Source of the DNA: Spirochaetaceae bacterium
GTDB lineage: Bacteria; Spirochaetota; Spirochaetia; Treponematales; Rectinemataceae
DNA: 5,497 nt
Assembly: GCA_016794765.1 (NCBI GenBank)
Contig: JAEUJG010000108.1
Coordinates: forward strand, 1-5,497
Direction of reading: 5' to 3'
The notes beneath the pieces were generated by a model. The model was given only the letters and a program-made list of their open reading frames with translations. It was not told where the DNA came from and did no database searches. A program made the translations under genes and the position numbers. Of the stretch, positions 1 through 4,596 are shown piece after piece. How positions within the stretch are numbered: position 1 is the stretch's first letter; each line of letters starts with the position of its first letter.

Positions 1-1
1 G

Positions 2-292
2 GCCGCCACGATCTACTACCTCTCCGGCAAGTGGAAAAACAAGGTCGTCGCCGGCACGGGCCCCGCGCGGGCCCGGGCCGCGGTCAGAGGACTCCACCAC
101 CTGCCGAGGCGCGCCGCCGGCCCCGCCCGCGGGCTCGGAGCCTGTCGGACTTGGGATTTGACTTGGGCGAAGTCGAGCCGCGAGACAAACGTTTTTAGGC
201 CGCGGATCGACGAGACCAAGGCAAAAGCGTGGTTTCCTCGCTCGTTCGCTGGTTTTATGCTTTTCGCGATCCCAAGTCCGACAGGCTCCTAG
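2..292 (+). CDS. Possible 3' end of an upstream gene (partial, unidentified)
   Basis: Frame 2 is open from the left edge to a TAG at 290-292. Its first ~20 codons (AATIYYLSGKWKNKVV) have the G/C-ending codons of the real genes here and read like a natural protein. From about residue 20 the translation becomes Arg/Ala/Pro/Gly-rich, typical of spurious frames in GC-rich DNA, and from base 137 it runs through an inverted-repeat element. If the gene is real, its natural C-terminus may have been altered by that insertion, with the stop just past the element's right end. A GC-only hairpin (57-63 pairing with 69-75) lies inside the frame. I do not recognise the protein. The other two forward frames stop at 159-161 and 196-198 and look less protein-like. 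Confidence is low because so little of the gene is present. Confidence 0.33.
   Translation, partial: AATIYYLSGKWKNKVVAGTGPARARAAVRGLHHLPRRAAGPARGLGACRTWDLTWAKSSRETNVFRPRIDETKAKAWFPRSFAGFMLFAIPSPTGS
137..289. repeat. Perfect 21-bp inverted repeat enclosing 111 nt; MITE-like candidate
   Basis: Bases 137-157 (starting GGAGCCTGTCGGACTTGGG) are the exact reverse complement of 269-289. The arms are 21 bp without mismatch and mismatch immediately on both sides. The interior is 111 nt, richer in A/T than the flanks, and has no credible gene. GACTTGGG recurs directly at 148-155 and 160-167. Inward of each arm the two halves show weak further similarity: read toward the arms, both begin near TGGTyTCsTCG. 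Perfect terminal repeats around a short non-coding core are typical of miniature inverted-repeat elements or of two opposed copies of a dispersed repeat. I see no clear target-site duplication and no transposase. The right end lies 24 nt before the -10 of the permease gene, so the element may influence its promoter. Confidence 0.5.
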
Positions 293-318
293 CAAGGCGA
301 TGGCGGCTCCCCTATACT
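290..318 (+). promoter_or_regulatory. Putative promoter of the MFS-HEAT gene (leaderless type)
   Basis: TATACT at 313-318 matches the -10 consensus at 5 of 6 positions and stands out in GC-rich surroundings. Exactly 7 nt separate it from the ATG at 326, so initiation would fall at about 325-326 and the mRNA would have essentially no leader. A -35 is weak: TAGCAA at 290-295, 17 nt upstream, matches at 3 of 6 positions. The arrangement is the same as at the downstream regulator gene, which is the main support for the call. Confidence 0.55.
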
Positions 319-325
319 GAAGCGC

Positions 326-2563
326 ATGGCCGAGGCACTTTCACCCGCCAAGCTCAAGGCTGCGCGCGGCTCCTTCTATGTCTTCAACGTCTGCAACTCC
401 TTCTCCTTCATCCTCCTCTCGGGGAGCTTCGTCACCCTCTTCGCCCTCAGGCTCGGCGCCTCCACCTCCTTCGTCGGCCTCCTCAACGCCCTGGCCTACG
501 CCAACTTCTTCTTCCTCCCCCTCGGGAAGCGCCTCGTGCGCCGCCACGCCATCGTCAAGGTCTTCGGCTGGGGCTGGACCCTCCGCTACCTCGCGATGCT
601 TCCCCTCCTCGCGGCGCCCCTCCTCGTCCTGGCGGGCCTGCCCGGCGTCGGCTTCGGTTGCATCCTGGCGGGCGTCGCCGGCTTCAACATCTTCCGCGGC
701 ATCGGCCTCATCGGGAACAACCCGGTGCTCGCCTTCCTGGCGGAGGGCCGCGACCGGGGCGCCTTCCTGGTCAACGTGCAGATCGTCAACAACCTGGCCG
801 CGATGGCGACGAGCCTCCTCGCGGCGGTCATCCTCGGCCGGGCCGCCGGCACGGGACTCTACCTCGCGCTGATCGCCGCGGGCATCGGGGTGGGCCTCGT
901 CGGCGCCCTCGTGCTCTTCAAGACGCCGGAGCCCGAGGCCTACCGCCCCAAGGAATCGAGCGGCCTTTTCGAGACCGCGCGCGAGGCCTTCGCGGAAAAG
1001 CCCTTCCGCGTCTTCATCGAGGCGCTGATCCTCGTCTCCTTCGCCGCGGGCATGGCCCGGTCCTTCCTTCCCGTCTACGCGAAGGAGGTCTACGCGCAGG
1101 GCGACGACCTCGTCATGCTCTACTCCCTCCTCGGCAGCCTCGGCTCCGTGGCGATGGGCCTCCTTACGCGCCTTCTCGTCGACCGCCTCGGCGCCAAGCC
1201 CCTCTACATCATCTTCACCGCGGTCTCCGCCCTGAGCCTCGTGCCCGCCGTCCTGTCGCCGCGGCTCGGCTCGCCCCTCGGCGTGATCATCTTTCTCTGC
1301 GTCCTCCACTTCGTCTCCTCCTTCGGCCTCTCCGGCGAGGAGAACGCGGGCCAGACCTACTACTTCTCCCTCGTGCCGCGGGAGCGCACCCTGGACCTGG
1401 CCGTCGTCTACTTCCTGGCCTACGGCCTCGGCGGCTCGCTCGGCGCCCTCCTGGGCGGCGTCATCCTGGAGGCCCTTAGGCTCCAGGGCTTCGGCCTCGG
1501 CGACTCCTACCGGCTCTTCTTCGGCCTCCTCCTGGCGACCCTGACCTGGTCCCTCGTCCGGATGAGCCGCCTCGTCCGCCTCGGCTCGGCCACGGTGCGC
1601 GAGTCCCTCGGCGTCATCTTCTCCCTCCGGGACCTGCGCGCCTTCGACCTCCTGGCCAAGCTGGACCGCAGCGAGACGCCGCAGGAGGAGCAGCGCCTCA
1701 TCCACGAGCTCGGCGAGTCCGCCTCGCCGCGGAGCCAGCGCGAACTCCTCGGCTACCTGGACTCGCCCCGCTTCGAGGTGCGGATGGAGGCCCTTCTCGC
1801 GTTGGAGAACATCCACCTCCTCGAGCCCGAGTCGCTCGGGGCCCTCGTCGCGGAGGTGGAGCGCAATCCCTACACGACGGCCTACCTGGCCGCGCGCGTC
1901 CTCGGCAAGCGCGGCGGGCCGGAGGCCCTGCCCGTCCTCCGGCGCGCCCTCGAGGCGGAGGACTACATGCTCCGCGGCGCCGTCGTCGTCGCCCTGGCCC
2001 GCCTCGGCGACCGCGAGAGCCGGCCGGCCGTCGAAAAGGTCCTCGTGGAGACGGGGAACCCGCGCGTCCGAATCTCGGCGGCCTACGCCCTGGAGATCTT
2101 CGGCGACCGCGAATCCGTGCCCGCCCTCGTCTCCTGCCTCCGCAAGGAGGATCCGCCCGCCTACGTCAGCGACGAGCTCGTCCTTTCCATCGCGAGCATC
2201 CTCGGCCTCATGGGTCCCTTCTATCCCCTCTACGCGGCCTTCCTGGAAGACGAGGCGAAGGGCCGCGCCCTCCTCCGCGACGCGGCCGCCGACCGCGCCG
2301 GCGCCGAGGCCGCGAAGGGCGGCTGGACGGCCGACGGCTCCCCGCGCTTCGACCCCGAAGCCTACAGAGGGGCGCTGGACGGCATCCTGGCCGACCCGCC
2401 CCGGGGCGCGCCGATGGGCCGGCAGGTCCTGGGCCTCGGCGCCGATCCCGGCGTGGAGCTCGTGCTGGCGGAGGCCGCCCTGGATCCGAACCTGGGCTAT
2501 CGGGGCTTCCGCTTCTTCCTGGCGAGCTACGTCGTTCTGGCGGAAAAAAAGAGCCCCCAATAA
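326..2563 (+). CDS. MFS permease fused to a C-terminal HEAT-repeat domain
   Basis: The 745-residue protein has two parts. Residues about 17-412 form a polytopic permease core with roughly 11-12 hydrophobic segments. The loop near 278-292 (G-x2-TRLLVDRLGAKP) matches the MFS 'motif A' pattern GxLxDRxGrkp, and residues 65-81 are the degenerate first-half equivalent. Such proteins move small solutes across the inner membrane by proton coupling or facilitated exchange; the substrate cannot be read from the sequence. Residues about 465-650 are soluble and contain about four HEAT-like helical pairs, for example PEALPVLRRAL followed by DYMLRGAVVVALARLGD, and RESVPALVSCLRKED. These would form a cytosolic protein-binding scaffold. 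Residues 655-745 are a less recognisable tail. Ordinary MFS proteins are about 400-450 residues. An in-frame TAG at 290-292 with no intervening ATG/GTG/TTG makes ATG 326 the earliest start; no Shine-Dalgarno is visible. A CRP-like gene follows 57 nt downstream. MFS assignment is firm, HEAT assignment good, function unknown. Confidence 0.9.
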   Translation: MAEALSPAKLKAARGSFYVFNVCNSFSFILLSGSFVTLFALRLGASTSFVGLLNALAYANFFFLPLGKRLVRRHAIVKVFGWGWTLRYLAMLPLLAAPLLVLAGLPGVGFGCILAGVAGFNIFRGIGLIGNNPVLAFLAEGRDRGAFLVNVQIVNNLAAMATSLLAAVILGRAAGTGLYLALIAAGIGVGLVGALVLFKTPEPEAYRPKESSGLFETAREAFAEKPFRVFIEALILVSFAAGMARSFLPVYAKEVYAQGDDLVMLYSLLGSLGSVAMGLLTRLLVDRLGAKPLYIIFTAVSALSLVPAVLSPRLGSPLGVIIFLCVLHFVSSFGLSGEENAGQTYYFSLVPRERTLDLAVVYFLAYGLGGSLGALLGGVILEALRLQGFGLGDSYRLFFGLLLATLTWSLVRMSRLVRLGSATVRESLGVIFSLRDLRAFDLLAKLDRSETPQEEQRLIHELGESASPRSQRELLGYLDSPRFEVRMEALLALENIHLLEPESLGALVAEVERNPYTTAYLAARVLGKRGGPEALPVLRRALEAEDYMLRGAVVVALARLGDRESRPAVEKVLVETGNPRVRISAAYALEIFGDRESVPALVSCLRKEDPPAYVSDELVLSIASILGLMGPFYPLYAAFLEDEAKGRALLRDAAADRAGAEAAKGGWTADGSPRFDPEAYRGALDGILADPPRGAPMGRQVLGLGADPGVELVLAEAALDPNLGYRGFRFFLASYVVLAEKKSPQ

Positions 2564-2584
2564 CTGCATTTTCTCCACTCGCGT

Positions 2585-2613
2585 TTGGTTTTTCGATCCA
2601 TACGCTATATACT
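2585..2613 (+). promoter_or_regulatory. Putative promoter of the cyclic-nucleotide-binding gene (leaderless type)
   Basis: TTGGTT (2585-2590) and TATACT (2608-2613) are separated by 17 nt, the ideal -35/-10 spacing. The -10 is 5/6 to consensus and the -35 is 3/6, keeping the key TTG. It lies in an A/T-rich island between two GC-rich genes. Initiation about 7 nt after the -10 would fall at 2620-2621, on the ATG itself, so the transcript would be leaderless. This implies the regulator can be transcribed separately from the permease; no intrinsic terminator is visible between the genes, so read-through is also possible. Confidence 0.6.
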
Positions 2614-2625
2614 ATAGTGTATGGA
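2597..2625. promoter_or_regulatory. Operator-like dyad over the -10 and start codon
   Basis: TCCATACGCTATA (2597-2609) and TATAGTGTATGGA (2613-2625) are reverse complements except for one position (2604/2618, G opposite T), around a 3-nt centre TAC. The 13-bp arms cover the -10 hexamer, the predicted transcription start and the ATG at 2621-2623. A dimeric regulator bound here would block RNA polymerase, so this looks like a repressor site. The adjacent gene encodes a CRP-like protein, which makes autoregulation a natural inference. The sequence does not resemble the classical CRP (TGTGA-N6-TCACA) or FNR sites. If transcription begins upstream, the RNA could instead form a hairpin hiding the start codon. 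Confidence 0.55.
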
Positions 2626-3262
2626 ATCGCTGATTTTCGTTGACCGGGGTTCGCTGATCTTTGAAGAGGGCGAGCGCGCCGATCACATGTACATCCTGAA
2701 AGAGGGTGTCGTCGAATTGACCAAGCGCACGGCCGAGGGCGAGGCGAGGCTCAAGACCATCAACCGGGCGAACGAGTACTTCGGCGAGATGGCCCTCGTC
2801 GACGGCAAGCCGCGCTCCGCGACGGCGCGGGCCCTGGAGCGCTCGACCCTGATCGCGGTCGACGGCGCATCCTTCGAGCGCCTCGTCGCGGCGAACGGCG
2901 AATTCGCCCTCAAGATCATCCGCACCCTTTCGCTCCGCATCCGGAACTCGAACGAGATCTTGGGCGAGATCCTGGAGACCAGCCCCCACGAGCGCGTCGC
3001 CGCGGGCATCGCCGAGTACGCGAGCCGCCACGGCGAGGCGGCCTCGGGCGGCGCGCGCTACGTGAAGGCGGGCGAACTCGCCCTCTGGCTCCAAGGCCAC
3101 GTCGGCGCGGCCCGGGAGTATATCGAGACGGTCGTCGCCGGGCTCGTGGCGGGCAAGCGCATCCTCCGCGTCCCAGCGGAAAAAGGCAGCCTCATCGTGA
3201 CGGGCGACTTCATGCGCGAGCGGCGCCGGGCCGCCCGGAGGTACGAGGCCAAGCGAAACTAG
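2621..3262 (+). CDS. CRP-like cyclic-nucleotide-binding protein, probable transcriptional regulator
   Basis: The 213-residue protein has the usual CRP/FNR-family length. Residues about 8-105 form a cyclic-nucleotide-binding beta-roll: GSLIFEEGERADHMYILKEG (10-29), then the phosphate-binding cassette FGEMALVDGKPRSATARA (54-71). G55, E56, A58, R65 and S66 occupy the conserved positions that in CAP and PKA contact the ribose and cyclic phosphate, so real nucleotide binding is plausible. Residues about 90-120 fit the dimerisation helix. Residues 124-195 are a divergent candidate winged helix: GELALWLQGHVGAAREYIET aligns with the CRP helix-turn-helix, where AAREYIETVV corresponds to the SRETVGRIL recognition helix, followed by a wing-like VPAEKGSLIV. 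The tail 198-213 is strongly basic. TAG at 2615-2617 is in frame, so ATG 2621 is the earliest start. The cNMP-binding call is firm; DNA binding is likely but weaker. Its position suggests a regulatory link to the permease and to itself. Confidence 0.85.
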   Translation: MESLIFVDRGSLIFEEGERADHMYILKEGVVELTKRTAEGEARLKTINRANEYFGEMALVDGKPRSATARALERSTLIAVDGASFERLVAANGEFALKIIRTLSLRIRNSNEILGEILETSPHERVAAGIAEYASRHGEAASGGARYVKAGELALWLQGHVGAAREYIETVVAGLVAGKRILRVPAEKGSLIVTGDFMRERRRAARRYEAKRN

Positions 3263-4455
3263 AACGCCAGGCCGACGAGGCCGGCGAGGGCTATCGAAAC
3301 GAAGTTGGTCATGAGGTTCGCGCCCGCTTCGATGGGGGGCAGGAGCTCGGCTTCCAAACGGGCGCGCTTCGCCTCGTCGCCCGCGGCGACCGCGGCCAGG
3401 ATGCCCCGCGCCGCCAGGCCGCTGAAGGGCGCGCCGACCAGGCAGTTCGCCGCCAGCACGAGGCCGCGACCGCCGCCCCGGCCCGCCAGCCGCCCCGCCG
3501 CGATTCCCGCCGCCGCAAGGACGAGGGTGCCGGCCGAGAGCGCGAGCAGGGTCGCGGGCAGGAGAGCCAGAAGGTCCGGAAGCGGCGTCCGCGAAAAGCT
3601 GTCCGCCATCAGCGACATGAGGCCGAGCATGAGAAGCCCCATCGCGTCGCTCTTGGCGAGGGGGTCGCGCTCGAGGAGGCCGAGTCGCGCGAGCAAGGCG
3701 CCGAAGAGCAGAGCCGTCAGCGCGGGATGGATGCCGACCGCTCCGAACGCGGTCGCGTGGAGCGCCCGGTTGAGCGCCGCGACGAGCATCAGGGAACCCA
3801 AATCGTAGGCCGTGGAGCGATAGCGGCGCGGTAGGCGCTCGCAGGGCGGGACGCCGGCCGCCGTCTCGGTGGCGCCGGCCGGCCCGGGGGCGGCTGTGGC
3901 GCCGGCCGGCCCGGTTGCATCGAGGGCCGCGAGGCGCCGCGCCTCGCGCCGCAGGGCCCAGGCAAAGAGGGGCAGGCCGAAGAAGCCCTGGAACATGAAC
4001 AGGAGCCAAGGCAGGGCGGCGAGCCCCGGGGCGAGCTTCATCGCGGCGTTGGAGGCGATGGCGGAGGCCGCGCCCCCGCCCAGGACCGGCCCCGCGGCGA
4101 GGAGCGCCGCCTCGCGGCCCAGGAGGGGCGCGAGGCCGAAGGCGAAGACGAGGGCCAGGAGGCCGGCCGCGGCCAGGGACAGCGCGACCGCCCCCTTCTC
4201 CCGCCGGAGCCGGCGAAAATCGAGCATCGTGCCCGAATGCGCGACAAGGACGTTGAAGGCGATGAAGCCCACGTCCCGCATCCGCGATTTGACGGCGAGG
4301 TCCCGGGGCAGGACGCCGCAGGCGAAGCCGAGGACGCAAGCCAGGCCAAGGACGAAGGGCAGGGAAAGCCGGCCTTTGGTCAGGGTCGCGACCGCCTGCG
4401 CGGCGAAGGCGAGGGCGAGAAAGGCGACGAGGCTCGTTTCGAAACTCCAGGACAT
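3259..4455 (-). CDS. Polytopic membrane protein, possible GltS-like secondary transporter
   Basis: The 398-residue protein has about 10-11 hydrophobic segments (approximately 5-25, 31-50, 62-76, 88-110, 115-136, 145-168, 216-235, 240-262, 270-287, 292-320, 330-358, 378-397). Two membrane halves are separated by a hydrophilic Gly/Ala/Pro loop (169-213). A glycine-rich stretch GPVLGGGAASAIASNAA (122-138) resembles the re-entrant GGHGT-type hairpin of the GltS (ESS) Na+/glutamate symporters. The second half has a comparable NCLVGAPFSGLAARG (337-351), and the C-terminal LLPPIEAGANLMTNFVSIA fits the last helix of that fold. The length is also right. The match is distant, so related inverted-repeat carriers (AEC, 2HCT or an uncharacterised family) remain possible, and the substrate is unknown. 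The start is chosen for its GGAG six bases upstream. The gene converges on the CRP-like gene with a 4-nt overlap and lies 141 nt after the hydrolase gene on the same strand. Confidence 0.75.
   Translation of the reverse strand: MSWSFETSLVAFLALAFAAQAVATLTKGRLSLPFVLGLACVLGFACGVLPRDLAVKSRMRDVGFIAFNVLVAHSGTMLDFRRLRREKGAVALSLAAAGLLALVFAFGLAPLLGREAALLAAGPVLGGGAASAIASNAAMKLAPGLAALPWLLFMFQGFFGLPLFAWALRREARRLAALDATGPAGATAAPGPAGATETAAGVPPCERLPRRYRSTAYDLGSLMLVAALNRALHATAFGAVGIHPALTALLFGALLARLGLLERDPLAKSDAMGLLMLGLMSLMADSFSRTPLPDLLALLPATLLALSAGTLVLAAAGIAAGRLAGRGGGRGLVLAANCLVGAPFSGLAARGILAAVAAGDEAKRARLEAELLPPIEAGANLMTNFVSIALAGLVGLAF
3869..3914. repeat. Two 19-nt direct repeats, 27-nt period, in the transporter loop
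   Basis: Bases 3869-3887 and 3896-3914 are identical 19-mers (core GGCGCCGGCCGGCCCGG) spaced 27 nt, exactly nine codons. In the encoded protein they give GPAGAT at 182-187 and again at 191-196 within the hydrophilic loop joining the two membrane halves. A slippage or tandem duplication in a flexible linker explains them; there is no sign of a separate DNA function. Confidence 0.75.
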
Positions 4456-4461
4456 GGGGCG

Positions 4462-4465
4462 CTCC
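4462..4465 (-). promoter_or_regulatory. Ribosome binding site of the GltS-like gene
   Basis: On the minus strand GGAG lies six bases before the ATG at 4455, a standard Shine-Dalgarno position. It decides the start of the membrane protein gene and contrasts with the two plus-strand genes, which lack such a site. Confidence 0.6.
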
Positions 4466-4500
4466 GGGCGTGCGGGATTGTGGCGTGGAGACGGAAGCGA

Positions 4501-4537
4501 GGCGGGATCGCGCGTCGCGCGACGCGGCGACCCCGCC
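4501..4537. other. Long GC-rich hairpin in the leader region of the GltS-like gene
   Basis: The centre 4511-4526 (CGCGTCGCGCGACGCG) is a perfect 16-nt palindrome. Outside it, 4501-4506 (GGCGGG) can pair with 4532-4537 (CCCGCC), with near-complementary bases between, giving a long imperfect stem. It lies 45 nt upstream of the transporter ATG on the minus strand and has no T-run after it. It could be a second Rho-independent-like barrier after the hydrolase gene, a leader structure for the transporter gene, or simply GC-rich palindromic sequence. Confidence 0.4.
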
Positions 4538-4550
4538 CCGGGGAAGAAGG

Positions 4551-4578
4551 CGGCGGGAGGGGTGCGATCCTCCCGCCG
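4551..4578 (-). terminator. Probable terminator of the CocE/NonD hydrolase gene
   Basis: CGGCGGGAGG (4551-4560) and CCTCCCGCCG (4569-4578) are exact reverse complements around an 8-nt loop. This gives a 10-bp GC-rich stem beginning 18 nt after the hydrolase stop. On the minus strand it is followed by CCTTCTTCCCC, a pyrimidine tract with only four T, so termination may be partial. The location right after a stop codon supports the call. It would partly separate transcription of the hydrolase from the transporter gene downstream. Confidence 0.55.
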
Positions 4579-4596
4579 GAACCGGCGCGGGTCGGC

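Noticed and set aside
57..75. A GC-only stem-loop (7-bp stem) near the left edge as a terminator
   Set aside because: There is no following T-run, and it lies in sequence dense with GC palindromes inside an open frame.
16..219. A 67-codon minus-strand frame starting at a TTG inside the inverted-repeat core
   Set aside because: It has a weak start, no ribosome binding site, runs through the repeat arm, and ends in biased Arg/Ala/Pro sequence. Nothing supports it as a gene.
229..1479. A 416-codon plus-strand frame starting at a GTG inside the inverted-repeat region
   Set aside because: It overlaps the permease in another frame and yields an Arg/Leu/Pro-rich sequence with no family resemblance. 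Its MVSS start resembles that of the minus-strand frame at 16-219 only because of the partly symmetric repeat.
341..2578. A 745-codon open frame on the minus strand opposite the permease gene
   Set aside because: It is an antisense shadow caused by GC-rich codon use. The product is a low-complexity Glu/Ala/Gly/Arg string, while the plus strand gives a clear MFS-HEAT protein.
2551..2643. A -1 frameshift product linking the permease to the regulator
   Set aside because: The shifted frame ends at a TGA just inside the regulator gene and in a different frame from it, so no fusion protein would result.
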